A DNA stretch of 64,000 bases from Actinoplanes utahensis (GTDB taxonomy: Bacteria; Actinomycetota; Actinomycetes; Mycobacteriales; Micromonosporaceae). The position numbers and the translations under genes are program-made. Shown here in pieces: positions 24,906 to 33,974 of this stretch (positions are counted from its first letter, which is position 1; each line of letters opens with the position of its first letter). The notes beneath the pieces were generated by a model. It was not told the DNA's origin. It saw nothing but the letters and a program-made list of their open reading frames with translations, and made no database searches. The stretch is taken from positions 38,985 through 102,984 of the forward strand of contig NZ_BOMZ01000109.1 of assembly GCF_016862455.1 (NCBI RefSeq). The letters are read 5' to 3'.

Positions 24906-25475
24906 TCACAGGTCGAGCAGACCTTCCGGGAGGTCGACGACGATGCGGCCGCCACGCAGGTCCACGATCGGCACGATCGCGATGACGAACGGGATCAGAG
25001 CCGTCCCGCCGTCCTTCTTGGCGAGCACGATCAGGTCCGAGGCGGGTGCGTGGTCGATGCGCTGCACCGTGCCGTACTCCACGCCGTCCCGGGACTCCAC
25101 GCGCAGCCCGACGAGCTGGTGATCGTGGAACTCCTCGGGGTCCTCCGGCGGCGTCAGCTCGGAGCTGTCCACCTGAAGGAAAACGCCCTTCAACGCCTCG
25201 GCGACGTTGCGGTCGTGGACGCCCTCGAAGACGGCGATGCCGCGGCCCTGATGCCAGCGGATCGACTCGAGGACGAGTTGCTCAGGGACTTCGAAACGAG
25301 CACCGGGAGCGGGAGCGCCCGCCGGGCCGGCGCTCACCCGGCGGTCCCTGGGGACCTCCGTGATGAACACCGCCCCGGCGGTGAAGCGTTCCTCGGGCTC
25401 GTCGGTCCGCACGACCACCGAGACCTCGCCCCGGATGCCGTGCGGTTTACCGATCTGGCCGACGACGAGCAGCAT
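24906..25475 (-). CDS. rimM: 16S rRNA processing protein RimM
   Basis: 189 residues. Binds S19 and helps mature the 30S head. N-terminal RimM domain (VVGQIGKPHGIRGEVSV) and C-terminal PRC-barrel-like domain (ALIPFVIAIVPIVDL then PEGLLDL). A Gly/Pro/Ala-rich loop (AGPAGAPAPG) separates strands in the first domain. Directly follows khpA by three bases. Confidence 0.95.
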   Translation of the reverse strand: MLLVVGQIGKPHGIRGEVSVVVRTDEPEERFTAGAVFITEVPRDRRVSAGPAGAPAPGARFEVPEQLVLESIRWHQGRGIAVFEGVHDRNVAEALKGVFLQVDSSELTPPEDPEEFHDHQLVGLRVESRDGVEYGTVQRIDHAPASDLIVLAKKDGGTALIPFVIAIVPIVDLRGGRIVVDLPEGLLDL

Positions 25476-25478
25476 CGA

Positions 25479-25736
25479 TCAGTACGCGTCGACGATGTCG
25501 ACCCGGATGCCACGACCGCCGATCGACCCGATCACCTGACGCAGGGCCTTGGCCGTCCGTCCGCCCCTGCCGATGACCGTTCCCAGGTCCTCGGGGTGCA
25601 CACGAACCTCGAGCCGCTTGCCGCGGCGCGAGTCGACCAGCCGAACCCGGACGTCGTCCGGGTTGTCGACGATGCCCTTGACGAGGTGCTCCAGCGCGGG
25701 CCGGAGCGCCCCGTCAGTTCGCGTCGGCGCCGGCAC
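25479..25736 (-). CDS. khpA: KH-domain RNA-binding protein KhpA
   Basis: 85 residues. ALEHLVKGIVDNPDDVRV followed by the KH signature VIGRGGRTAKALRQVI (GxxG loop is GRGG) identifies the conserved small KH protein found between rpsP and rimM. Binds RNA, in some bacteria with KhpB. The only credible start is the ATG at 25736, which makes the gene overlap the end of rpsP by 23 bp. Confidence 0.92.
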   Translation of the reverse strand: MPAPTRTDGALRPALEHLVKGIVDNPDDVRVRLVDSRRGKRLEVRVHPEDLGTVIGRGGRTAKALRQVIGSIGGRGIRVDIVDAY

Positions 25737-26229
25737 CGGCCGGGTCCTGTGCGGTCTCGGCGACGGCTTCGCGGTTCGGCTCGGCCGGGTCGGCGGCCTT
25801 GGTGTCGGCCGGGCGAGCCTCGGCGACCTCCGGAGCGGCAGCCTTCTTGCTCTGCTTGCTCTGGGTGGCCGGCTTGGCGTCGGCGATGCCCGCGGCGGCC
25901 TTGGCCTCAGCCTCGTACACCTCGGTCTTGTTCTGCTTGGCCGGCGCGACGAGCAGCGGCGGCGGAGCCGGCAGGCCCTTGAACTTCTGCCAGTCGCCGG
26001 TCTTCTCCAGGATGCGCTGCACCGGCTCGGACGGCTGGGCGCCGACGGAGAGCCAGTACTGAACGCGCTCGGACTTCACCTCGATGACCGAGGGGTGTTC
26101 CTTCGGCTGGTAGATGCCGATGTACTCGATGGCGCGGCCGTCACGCTTGGTGCGCGAGTCGGCGACGACGATGCGGTACTGCGGGTTGCGGATCTTGCCC
26201 ATCCGCAGGAGCCGGATCTTAACGGCCAC
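25714..26229 (-). CDS. rpsP: 30S ribosomal protein S16 with long C-terminal tail
   Basis: 171 residues, about twice a usual S16. The first ~85 are a standard S16 (AVKIRLLRMGKIRNPQYRIV, then EYIGIYQPKEHPSVI and LSVGAQPSEPVQRIL). The remaining ~85 are Ala/Lys/Glu/Pro-rich, a tail known from other actinobacteria. GTG start with AGGAG ten bases upstream. First gene of the khpA-rimM-trmD operon. Confidence 0.95.
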   Translation of the reverse strand: MAVKIRLLRMGKIRNPQYRIVVADSRTKRDGRAIEYIGIYQPKEHPSVIEVKSERVQYWLSVGAQPSEPVQRILEKTGDWQKFKGLPAPPPLLVAPAKQNKTEVYEAEAKAAAGIADAKPATQSKQSKKAAAPEVAEARPADTKAADPAEPNREAVAETAQDPAGAGADAN

Positions 26230-26414
26230 GGTTTATTCGCTCCTGATGACTGCGTGGTTGAGCCGACCGGAACCCACGTGGGGATTGCGGGACCGATGGT
26301 TCGTGGACTGGCGTCACGATCAGGGGTTAGAGGGCGCCTGTCGCATGCCGGATACCAACAAGCCATTCTGCCAGACGCCATGCGGGAAGTGGCAATCGGC
26401 CCCGGGAGAGTCGC

Positions 26415-26443
26415 CGGCCGCCGGAGTGGACGACTCCCGGCCG
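26415..26443 (-). terminator. Hairpin downstream of the DUF402 gene
   Basis: CGGCCG-cc-GGAGT / ACTCC-CGGCCG inverted repeat with a five-base loop, about 25 bases after the DUF402 stop on the minus strand and upstream of rpsP. Confidence 0.55.
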
Positions 26444-26467
26444 CCGTTCACACCCGGCAGTCGCCTA

Positions 26468-27121
26468 CTAGCGGCGGGCGACGACCGGACGGTCCCAGCC
26501 GGATGGCAGTCCGGACGGGGTCTCCCACCCCGGATCGGGCCGGAAATCGGTCCAGGTGCCGTCGAACGGGAACTCGCCCGCCTCGATCTTCTTGATCACC
26601 CGGCGGCCCTCGTCCCACACGGCCTGCTCGTCCGGCACCCAGTAGAGGTCGGGGTGGGCGAGGCGCTCGGCGAACTCGTCCTCGTCCTTCCACTCCCAGG
26701 TGCCGTCGGCGTGGCCGACGATGTCGAGATCCTGGTCGATCACGTCGATCCCGGCCGCGTCACCGTCGTCCCAGCGGACCGCGGACTCCTCGAGATTGAC
26801 GTAGTACTCCTTGAAGGAGTCGTCGTCGTTGCGGAAGAGCCAGACCGAATGGTTCTCCCCCACCGGGAAGAACCGCAGCACACCCGGGCCACGCCAGTGG
26901 ATGAGCCGCGACTCCCGCTCGGCCGCCATCCACTCGGGGAACGTGAACTCGCGCGGAAAGCGCCCGTCCGGCGTCGCCTCGGTGGCGATCGCCGAACCGC
27001 GGGCCACCCAGATCAGCAGCCCACGGTCGTCGTCGGAGACCACCCGGCCGGGATGCACGAAGGCGATCCGGCCGCGGTGGGTGTCCCGGTGCAGAATCAG
27101 CCGACCCGGTGCGAACCTCAT
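26468..27121 (-). CDS. DUF402 domain protein
   Basis: 217 residues. The DUF402 core is seen as RLIHWRGPGVLRFFPVGEN, NDDDSFKEYYVNLEES and VIDQDLDIV ... WKDEDEFAE, giving the clustered acidic residues that bind metal and phosphate in characterised relatives (FomD, nucleoside-diphosphate phosphatases). A hydrolase acting on nucleotide diphosphates or CMP-linked phosphonates is plausible, but the substrate is unknown. The ATG lies two bases after the proS stop, so it is co-translated with proS. Confidence 0.83.
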   Translation of the reverse strand: MRFAPGRLILHRDTHRGRIAFVHPGRVVSDDDRGLLIWVARGSAIATEATPDGRFPREFTFPEWMAAERESRLIHWRGPGVLRFFPVGENHSVWLFRNDDDSFKEYYVNLEESAVRWDDGDAAGIDVIDQDLDIVGHADGTWEWKDEDEFAERLAHPDLYWVPDEQAVWDEGRRVIKKIEAGEFPFDGTWTDFRPDPGWETPSGLPSGWDRPVVARR

Positions 27122-27123
27122 GC

Positions 27124-28530
27124 TCAGTAGGAACGACCCAGGTAGGCGATCAGGTCGGTCTCCTCGTCGGACTCCGGCATCGAACCGTCCGGGCGGGTCA
27201 GGCAGCGGACCGTGACGGCCTTGCCGTTCGCCTCCTTCTCCCCGGCCTCGCCGACCGCCGACCACGGCACCCGGGCCCAGCCGGTCTGCGACGCCTCGAT
27301 CGCCTCGCCGAGGGTCTTCACGTCGACGGTGCGCTCCTCACGGAACGCCAGCGCGTCGTCGTAGAGGCGCTGCTGGTCGGTCTTGAGCGCGGCCACCACG
27401 GCGTTCGCCACCTCGGCCAGGGCGATCGGCGACTTGGTGCCGTCGATCCGGCGGGCCACCACGGCGTTGCCGTTCGCCAGGTCGCGCGGGCCGACCTCGA
27501 TCCGGATCGGGATGCCCTGCAGCTCCGCGTCCACGGCGCGACGGCCGAACGGGATGTCGGCACGGTCGTCGAGCTTCACCCGTACACCGGCGGCTTTCAG
27601 GTCGTCGCGCAGCTTCGCCGCGGCCTCCGCGACGCCCTCGCCCGCCTTGACCACCATGATCTGGGCCTGCACCGGCGCGAGGCGCGGCGGAAGCCGCAGG
27701 CCGTTGTCGTCGCCGTGCACCATGATCAGGCCGCCGAGCATCCGGGTCGAGGTGCCCCAGGAGGTGGTCCAGGCGTGCTCGACGGTGCGCTCGGCCGACG
27801 AGTAGGTGATGTCGAAAGCCTTCGCGAAGTTCTGGCCCAGCTCGTGCGAGGTGCCCATCTGCAGCGCCTTGCCGTCGCGCATCATGGCCTCGACGGTCAT
27901 CGTGTTGGTGGCGCCGGCGAACCGCTCACCCTTGGTCTTGCGGCCCGGCACCACCGGGATCGCCAGCATCTCGGTCATGAACGCCTCGTAGACATTCTTG
28001 TGGATGTCGCGGGCGTGGTCCCGCGCGTCCTGCTCGGTGGCGTGCGCGGTGTGCCCCTCCTGCCAGAGGAACTCGGTGGTGCGCAGGAAGGTCCGCGGAC
28101 GCAGCTCCCAGCGGACCACGTTGGCCCACTGATTCAGCAGCAGAGGCAGATCACGGTACGAATCCACCCACTTGGCCATGAACTCGCCGATCACGGTCTC
28201 GCTGGTGGGGCGCACCACCAGCGGCTCGGCGAGCTCCTTGCCGCCGGCGTGGGTGACCACGGCCAGCTCCGGCGAGAAGCCCTCGACGTGGTCGGCCTCG
28301 CGGCGCAGGTAGTTCTCCGGGATGAAGAGCGGGAAGTACGCGTTCTGAACGCCCTGCTCCTTGATCCGGGCGTCCATGTCGGCCTGCATGCGCTCCCAGA
28401 TGGCGTAGCCGACCGGCCGGATCACCATCGTCCCGCGCACCGGGCCGTTGTCGGCGAGTTGCGCCTTGGCGATGAGATCCTGGTACCAGCGGGGGAAGTC
28501 CTCCGCACGGGGAGTGAGCACGCGAGCCAT
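27124..28530 (-). CDS. proS: Prolyl-tRNA synthetase, archaeal/eukaryotic type
   Basis: 468 residues. Class II synthetase: motif 2 region RWELRPRTFLRTTEFLWQEG, motif 3 near the middle, and the anticodon-binding domain after QAQIMVVKAG. The short form without the bacterial editing insertion and the MARVLTPRAEDFPRWY start show the ProS type 3 (archaeal-like) enzyme. The ATG at 28530 is chosen over an upstream in-frame ATG because it begins the conserved sequence. Charges tRNA-Pro in the cytosol. Confidence 0.95.
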   Translation of the reverse strand: MARVLTPRAEDFPRWYQDLIAKAQLADNGPVRGTMVIRPVGYAIWERMQADMDARIKEQGVQNAYFPLFIPENYLRREADHVEGFSPELAVVTHAGGKELAEPLVVRPTSETVIGEFMAKWVDSYRDLPLLLNQWANVVRWELRPRTFLRTTEFLWQEGHTAHATEQDARDHARDIHKNVYEAFMTEMLAIPVVPGRKTKGERFAGATNTMTVEAMMRDGKALQMGTSHELGQNFAKAFDITYSSAERTVEHAWTTSWGTSTRMLGGLIMVHGDDNGLRLPPRLAPVQAQIMVVKAGEGVAEAAAKLRDDLKAAGVRVKLDDRADIPFGRRAVDAELQGIPIRIEVGPRDLANGNAVVARRIDGTKSPIALAEVANAVVAALKTDQQRLYDDALAFREERTVDVKTLGEAIEASQTGWARVPWSAVGEAGEKEANGKAVTVRCLTRPDGSMPESDEETDLIAYLGRSY

Positions 28531-28676
28531 GACCCAGCATCCTAGTCGCGGCCCGGCTGCAACCGGCCGGGTGGGCATCCCGTGTCCCTCAACGGAGAGG
28601 GAGGGAGTGACGGACGGATTTCGATCGAGACCACGCCGGTCCGGCTCGCCGACGCCCCAGGGGGACGACCGAGGCC

Positions 28677-28787
28677 CATCAGCGTGTGGAGCCGGGGCGC
28701 ATATGCCGGCCGACTGTCAGCCGCCAGCGTCGATCCCTTGGTGGTCACCGCCATCAGCGTGTGGGGCCGGGCGCACATGACGGCCGG
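28677..28787 (+). repeat. Imperfect ~36-bp direct repeat
   Basis: CATCAGCGTGTGGRGCCGGG followed by CGCAYATG and CGGCC occurs at 28677-28712 and 28752-28787 in the 287-bp gap between proS and the amidohydrolase. No other feature seen in this gap. Confidence 0.7.
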
Positions 28788-28817
28788 AGTCCACGCGCGG
28801 GGTTGTCTGTCGCGGCA

Positions 28818-29894
28818 TCACTTGATGACGGCGCCGCGCAGGACGATGCGGCGCGGGGCGCGGACCACCCGCAGGTCGGCGCGGGGATCGGTCTCGTAGA
28901 CCACCAGGTCGGCGAGGCCGCCCTCGACCAGGCCGGGGAAGCCCAGCCACTCGCGAGCCTTCCAGGAGGCGGCGGCCAGCACGTCGACGGCCGGGATCCC
29001 GGCCTCGTGCAGGTAGAGCATCTCCTCGGCGGCCAGGCCGTGCCGGATGCCGCCGCCCGCGTCGGTGCCGACGTAGATCGGCACGCCGGCCTCGTGCGCG
29101 GCGAGGACCACGGACGGGAAACGGTCGCGGAGAGCGATCATGTGGTCGGCGTAGCCGTCGAACTTGCCGCGGGCACTGTCGGCGATCTTCCCGAACGTCC
29201 GGATGTTGATCATCGTGGGGACCAGCGCGGTCCGCCGCCGGGCCATCTCGTCGATCAGGTCCAGGCTCAGCCCGGTGCCGTGCTCGACCGAGTCGACGCC
29301 CGCCCGCACCATGATCTCCACACCCTCCTCGGAGAAGGTGTGCACGGCGGCCCGGGCTCCGGCGGCGTGCGCCGCCTCGACCGCGGCGGCCATGGTGGCG
29401 GCGTCCCAGCTCGGCGCGAGATCACCGACACTGCGGTCGATCCAGTCGCCGACCAGTTTCACCCAGCCGGTCCCGGCTTTCGCCTGCGCGGTGACAGCGG
29501 CCGCGACCTCGTCGCCCGCCACCTCGACGCCGATGTCCCGCAGATAGCGCCGCGGCGCGGCGACATGCCGTCCGGCGCGGGCGAGGCGGGGCACTCCCGG
29601 TTCGTCGTCCAACTCGGGGTACGGGAAAGGGGAACCCGCGTCCCGCAGCGCCAGCACACCCGCGTCCCGGTCGATGACGGCCAGCTCACGGGCCTGACCG
29701 ACGCTCTCGATCGGCTTGGCCCCGAAGGCGATCCCCAGATGGCAGTGCGCGTCGACGAGCCCCGGCAGAACGAACCCGCCGTCACTGATCGTCTCGGCAT
29801 CGGCCACCGGCTCGAAGGTGACCCGATCCCCCACCAGCCACAGATCCCGGACCTCACCGTCCGGCAGAACCGTCCCACGCACATGAAACGCCAT
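28818..29894 (-). CDS. Amidohydrolase family metal-dependent hydrolase
   Basis: 358 residues. Amidohydrolase-superfamily signatures in order: HCHLG metal-binding pair after VLPGLVDA, WVKLV with the bridging lysine, AAVHTFS and VEHGTG histidines, and the GTDAGGG aspartate. The C-terminus has the usual GLVEGGLADLVVYETDP strand. Closest in style to imidazolonepropionase-like/prolidase-like amidohydrolases; substrate unknown. The ATG at 29894 fits the second Met of a slightly longer frame. Stand-alone gene on the minus strand. Confidence 0.87.
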   Translation of the reverse strand: MAFHVRGTVLPDGEVRDLWLVGDRVTFEPVADAETISDGGFVLPGLVDAHCHLGIAFGAKPIESVGQARELAVIDRDAGVLALRDAGSPFPYPELDDEPGVPRLARAGRHVAAPRRYLRDIGVEVAGDEVAAAVTAQAKAGTGWVKLVGDWIDRSVGDLAPSWDAATMAAAVEAAHAAGARAAVHTFSEEGVEIMVRAGVDSVEHGTGLSLDLIDEMARRRTALVPTMINIRTFGKIADSARGKFDGYADHMIALRDRFPSVVLAAHEAGVPIYVGTDAGGGIRHGLAAEEMLYLHEAGIPAVDVLAAASWKAREWLGFPGLVEGGLADLVVYETDPRADLRVVRAPRRIVLRGAVIK

Positions 29895-29918
29895 GCACAA
29901 GTCCTACCGGATGGCTCC

Positions 29919-30254
29919 TCACGTCGTGCGCCGAGGCCGCCCGAACCGATCACGCCGCTCGGTCAACGCCGGAAGATCCAGCGTGATCTCCCACGGCCGC
30001 GTCAGCGTCACCAGTTCGTCGGTGCGTGCACCCTGGCGATAGACGCCGCCGGAACCGAGCACAAACTCGGTCAGAGTAACTTTCTCTGCGAGCGGATCGA
30101 TGACCCAGCAGTAGGGGCCTCCGGCATCGGCATAGACCTTCAGCTTGTCTTTCCCATCGGTGACCCGGGAGGGCGGGGAAACGATCTCCGCAATAAGGAT
30201 CACGTGGACCACGTCGATGGGAGAGACGTTTCCGCAGTCCACATGGACCATCAC
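29919..30254 (-). pseudogene. Truncated Uma2-family (DUF820) endonuclease remnant
   Basis: Only the C-terminal part of a Uma2-like restriction-fold protein: RRPDVVMVHV upstream of the possible GTG, then VHVILIAEIVSPPSR, YADAGGPYCWVIDP and LDLPALTERR. Intact members are about 190 residues; here 111 follow the GTG, and a TAG stop 12 codons upstream of it cuts off the N-terminal domain. The residues just before the GTG (SRNERRPDV) still match the family, showing the gene once continued. Uma2 proteins are abundant in actinobacteria and of uncertain function. Likely inactive. Confidence 0.7.
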
Positions 30255-30365
30255 GACGTCGGGCCGCCGCTCGTTCCGGGAATCGATCTAGCCTCTCAGC
30301 AAGCTGAACCATACCTACTTGCTCAGTGTCACCTGCATGTGCGCCATCCGCAGGAAGAAACGAAA

Positions 30366-30397
30366 ACGGGGCGGCAACCTCGCGGCTGCCACCCCGT
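30366..30397 (-). terminator. Terminator of ffh
   Basis: ACGGGG-c-GGCA / TGCC-a-CCCCGT stem with a 10-base loop, followed on the minus strand by TTTCGTTTC. It lies 15 bases after the ffh stop; a good intrinsic terminator. Confidence 0.85.
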
Positions 30398-30411
30398 ACC
30401 GAAGACATCGA

Positions 30412-31971
30412 TCAGTTGTTGTCGTCCTTCGGCGGCTTGCTCAGCTTGTTGAAGTCGAGCTTCGGCAGCTTGAAGCCGCCCGGCAGGCCGCCGCCGCCCA
30501 GCGCGTTCGGGTCGAGGCCCGGCGGGAGCTGCGGCATGCCGCCCGGGAAACCGGCCGGCATGCCACCGCCGGGACGGCCGCCGACGCGGGGACGGTTGCC
30601 GCCCTTCGTACCCTTGCGCTTGTTCTTCTGGCTCTTGGTGGCGCTGCGCCGCGAGCCCGGCAGGCCCATCATGCCGGTCATCTGCTTCATCATCTTCTGC
30701 GCTTCGGTGAAACGGTTGAGCAGCTGGTTGACATCCATGACGGTGACGCCGGAGCCGTTCGCGATGCGCAGCCGCCGGGACCCGTTGATGATCTTCGGGT
30801 TGGTGCGCTCGCCGGGGGTCATCGAGCGGATGATCGCGGTGACCCGGTCGAAGTGGCTGTCGTCGAGCTCGTCGAGCTGGCCCTTGAGCTGGCCCATGCC
30901 GGGCATCATGCCGAGGATGTTGGCGATCGGGCCCATCTTGCGGACCGCGATCAGCTGGTCCAGGAAGTCCTCCAGCGTGAACTGCTCACCACCGAGCAGC
31001 TTGCTGGCCATCTTCTCCTTCTGATCCTCGTCGAAGGCCTGCTCGGCCTGCTCGATGAGGGTCAGCAGGTCGCCCATGTCGAGGATCCGCCCGGCCATCC
31101 GGTCGGGGTGGAAGACGTCGAAGTCCTCCAGTTTCTCACCGGTGGAGGCGAAGAGGATGGGCTGGCCGGTGACGTGCCGGACGGACAGCGCGGCGCCACC
31201 GCGGGCGTCACCGTCGAGCTTGGAGAGCACCACGCCGGTGATGCCGACGCCGTCGCGGAACGCCTCGGCGGTGCGCACCGCGTCCTGGCCGACCATGGCG
31301 TCGATGACGAAGATGACCTCGTCCGGGTCGACGGCGGCGCGGATGTCGGCGGCCTGCTGCATCATCTCGGCGTCGATGCCGAGGCGGCCGGCGGTGTCGA
31401 CGATGACGATGTCCTTCGCCGTCCGCTTGGCGTGCTCGATCGAGTCGCGGGCGACCTGGACCGGGTCACCGACCCCGTTGCCGGGCTGCGGGGCGTAGAC
31501 GTCGACCCCGGCCCGCTGGGCGAGCACCTGGAGCTGGTTGACCGCGTTGGGCCGCTGGAGGTCACAGGCGACCAGCAGCGGCTGGTGGCCCTGGCCCTTG
31601 AGCCAGCGGGACAGCTTGCCGGCGAGCGTCGTCTTGCCGGAACCCTGGAGGCCGGCCAGCATGATCACGGTCGGCGGCTGCTTGGCGAACTGGAGCCGCC
31701 GGCCCTCGCCGCCGAGGATCTCGATGAGCTCCTCGTTGACGATCTTGATGATCTGCTGGGCCGGGTTGAGGGCCTGGGAGACCTCGGCGCCCCGCGCCCG
31801 CTCCTTCAGTCTGGCGATGAACGCCTTGACCACTGGAAGCGCGACATCGGCCTCCAGCAGCGCGAGACGGATCTCGCGCGCGGTGGCGTCGATGTCGGCA
31901 TCAGTGAGCTTCCCCTTGCCGCGGAGCTTGCCGAAGATCCCGGAGAGGCGGTCACTCAAAGTGTCAAACAC
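30412..31971 (-). CDS. ffh: Signal recognition particle protein Ffh
   Basis: 519 residues. NG GTPase domain with G1 GLQGSGKT (107-114), DTAGRLGID and TKLDGDARGG-type motifs (SKLDGDARGG here). The Met-rich M domain (about 325-440: LGMMPGMGQLKGQ, MMKQMTGMMGLPG) binds 4.5S RNA and signal sequences. The tail is Gly/Pro/Lys-rich. Works with FtsY, encoded 19 kb away in this window. No SRP RNA gene was recognised nearby. Confidence 0.97.
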   Translation of the reverse strand: MFDTLSDRLSGIFGKLRGKGKLTDADIDATAREIRLALLEADVALPVVKAFIARLKERARGAEVSQALNPAQQIIKIVNEELIEILGGEGRRLQFAKQPPTVIMLAGLQGSGKTTLAGKLSRWLKGQGHQPLLVACDLQRPNAVNQLQVLAQRAGVDVYAPQPGNGVGDPVQVARDSIEHAKRTAKDIVIVDTAGRLGIDAEMMQQAADIRAAVDPDEVIFVIDAMVGQDAVRTAEAFRDGVGITGVVLSKLDGDARGGAALSVRHVTGQPILFASTGEKLEDFDVFHPDRMAGRILDMGDLLTLIEQAEQAFDEDQKEKMASKLLGGEQFTLEDFLDQLIAVRKMGPIANILGMMPGMGQLKGQLDELDDSHFDRVTAIIRSMTPGERTNPKIINGSRRLRIANGSGVTVMDVNQLLNRFTEAQKMMKQMTGMMGLPGSRRSATKSQKNKRKGTKGGNRPRVGGRPGGGMPAGFPGGMPQLPPGLDPNALGGGGLPGGFKLPKLDFNKLSKPPKDDNN

Positions 31972-32046
31972 GGTGCGCGCGTCCTTAAATGGCCGTTGGT
32001 CGTAAGTGCTGGCGTTGACCGCAAGCCTAGCCGTAGCGGAACGACC

Positions 32047-32277
32047 TCACCGGTTCCGCATGCGGTACGTCCGGGCGGCCGCCTCGATCCGCCGCTGAGT
32101 GCGGGTGCCGGGGGCGATCGAACGCTTGACCCGTGAATAGACCCAGGCCCCGCCGCCGATCGCCAGCGCGCCCACGAGCAGGTAGAAGAGGAACGGGCCG
32201 ACCAGTGAGCTGACGACCCAGCCCACCACGACCACGCCCGCGATCAGTGCCACCAGGTATGCGATTGCCTTGCCCAT
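32047..32277 (-). CDS. Small two-helix membrane protein
   Basis: 76 residues from an ATG with GGGAGG nine bases upstream. Two hydrophobic segments (YLVALIAGVVVVGWVVSSLVG and FLFYLLVGALAIGGGAWVY) are followed by a basic C-terminal tail ending RTYRMRNR. Resembles other small actinobacterial integral membrane proteins; no family name assigned. It is 75 bp upstream of ffh on the same strand and divergent from the glycan island. Confidence 0.75.
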   Translation of the reverse strand: MGKAIAYLVALIAGVVVVGWVVSSLVGPFLFYLLVGALAIGGGAWVYSRVKRSIAPGTRTQRRIEAAARTYRMRNR

Positions 32278-32458
32278 CTCCGGCCTCCCGCCGTCGTGGT
32301 GTCGACGCCTTCCACCATGCCTCCCGCGCGCAACACCCGCATCGGCGAAAACCCCTAGGGGCCTGGAGCCACTAAAGCCGTATAACGCCCATATAGACCG
32401 CAACTTCGGTGTCGGCGGGACGTTGGACGAACCGGATGTGCGGCGAAAGGACGACGGC

Positions 32459-33943
32459 GTGGCCCTGCGAGAGATCCTCCGGCTGACCCCATGGTCGGTC
32501 CGGCGACGGATCTTCGCGACGGTCCGGGCGCACGTCCTGCCCCGCGTGGCCGAGGAACGGCGGCTGCCGATCGCCCGCGCGCTCCTGCCCCTCGGCTCCG
32601 GCCGGGCCCGCCGGGCGGACGGCGCGGTGCTGCGGGTACGCACCCCGGCCGGCACGGTGACCGCCCGCGTCGACGCCGGGACCACACCCGCCGAGGTCCG
32701 CCGCCGCAACCTGGACCGGGTCGTCCGCGCTCTCGACGAGGCCGGCGCCGACTGGTTCCGGGTCCCCCACGACGATCCGATGCGGACCGCCGTGGCCGTC
32801 CCCGAGACCGCCCGCGCCACCGTCCTCCCCCTGTTGCGCCGCCTGACCGCGGCCGATCACGGCGCGCTGCGAAGCCACCCGGCCGCGACCGGGCACGGCG
32901 CGCTGCGGGAACGGCGGCGGGAGGCCGGGGCGGTGTCGGTGTGCTGGCCGGTCACCGATCCGGGCGGTGATCTGGTGCTCGGGCACGACCTGGCCTGCGA
33001 GGTGGAGTTCTGGCGCGAGCAGGACGGCGCGCTGGTCGCGCCGCGCGGCAACCCGGTGGCCGCCTCGATCCCGGCCGGTGAGCCGCCGGCCGTCGCGGCG
33101 GAGCCGGTGTTCGGCCCGTTCTGCGCACCGGACGACGCCACCGCCTACCGCACCCGGGCGATCTTCGCCGCGGCCCGCCCGGACCGGATCGATTTCGACA
33201 TCGACGTGGTCTGCACGGGGACCACCGACCTGCGGCACACGCTGCGCGCCCTGCACTGCCACGCGCCGTGGGTACGCCGGGTGTTCCTGGCCACCGGCGA
33301 GACGCCGGACTGGCTGGACCTGTCGCATCCGCGGCTCACCGTGGTCGCCGGCGCCACCCGGCCGCACCTGATCGCCGACCTGGCCGAACACTTCCTGCAC
33401 TTCGGCGACGGCATGCTGCTGGGGCGGCCGGTCACGCCGGACCTCTTCTTCACCTCGGACGGACTGCCCCGCTTCTTCCCGCCGGCGGACACCGGGCCGG
33501 CCGGTCCACGGCCGGCGGACCGGACCGGGAACGACCGGCGGCAGATCGGCGAGGCGTTCAGCCAGGCGCTGACCCGCCGTCTGCCACGCGTGCCCCAGCC
33601 GTCGCGGCGGGGTGTGCTGACGGAGCTCGAGAGCCGGTTCCCGCAAGTCGGCGACATGGTTCTGGAGCTTTACGCGTACCTCACCGGAAAGGCCGTGATC
33701 GGGGACATCCGTCACCGGGCCGTGGACCCCGACCCGCTGGATCTCGCCCTGCTGCTGCACAGCCGCGACGCCGACGCGCTCCACCTGGACGCGAGCGGCC
33801 CGGCCACCGATTTCCTGGCGGCGTACCTGCCGTTCGTCTCCCCCTTCGAGCTGCAGCACCGGAACACCCGGGCGATCGCCGCTCCCCGCAGGCCGGGCGA
33901 CCGCCCGGTCCCGCCCGATGTGGCGCTGCCGCCCGTCGCCTGA
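32459..33943 (+). CDS. Stealth-like capsule phosphotransferase, divergent
   Basis: 494 residues. A ~240-residue N-terminal part of no recognised fold is followed by Stealth conserved regions: FDIDVVCTG (244-254, degenerate CR1; usual form IDVVYTWVDG) and a CR2/CR3 stretch with APWVRRVFLATGETPDWL, HFLHFGDGMLLGRPVTPDLFF. Stealth proteins transfer hexose-1-phosphates in capsule-type polymers. Here the usual FNSxAIE element is missing and the NDD motif is reduced to GDG, so activity is uncertain. GTG start with AAAGGA upstream. The gap before it (32278-32458) contains an AT-rich stretch near 32373-32396 that may hold the island promoter. Confidence 0.65.
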   Translation: MALREILRLTPWSVRRRIFATVRAHVLPRVAEERRLPIARALLPLGSGRARRADGAVLRVRTPAGTVTARVDAGTTPAEVRRRNLDRVVRALDEAGADWFRVPHDDPMRTAVAVPETARATVLPLLRRLTAADHGALRSHPAATGHGALRERRREAGAVSVCWPVTDPGGDLVLGHDLACEVEFWREQDGALVAPRGNPVAASIPAGEPPAVAAEPVFGPFCAPDDATAYRTRAIFAAARPDRIDFDIDVVCTGTTDLRHTLRALHCHAPWVRRVFLATGETPDWLDLSHPRLTVVAGATRPHLIADLAEHFLHFGDGMLLGRPVTPDLFFTSDGLPRFFPPADTGPAGPRPADRTGNDRRQIGEAFSQALTRRLPRVPQPSRRGVLTELESRFPQVGDMVLELYAYLTGKAVIGDIRHRAVDPDPLDLALLLHSRDADALHLDASGPATDFLAAYLPFVSPFELQHRNTRAIAAPRRPGDRPVPPDVALPPVA

Positions 33944-33974
33944 CCGGCGGATTCCTCGTGAGAAGGAGACTTCC

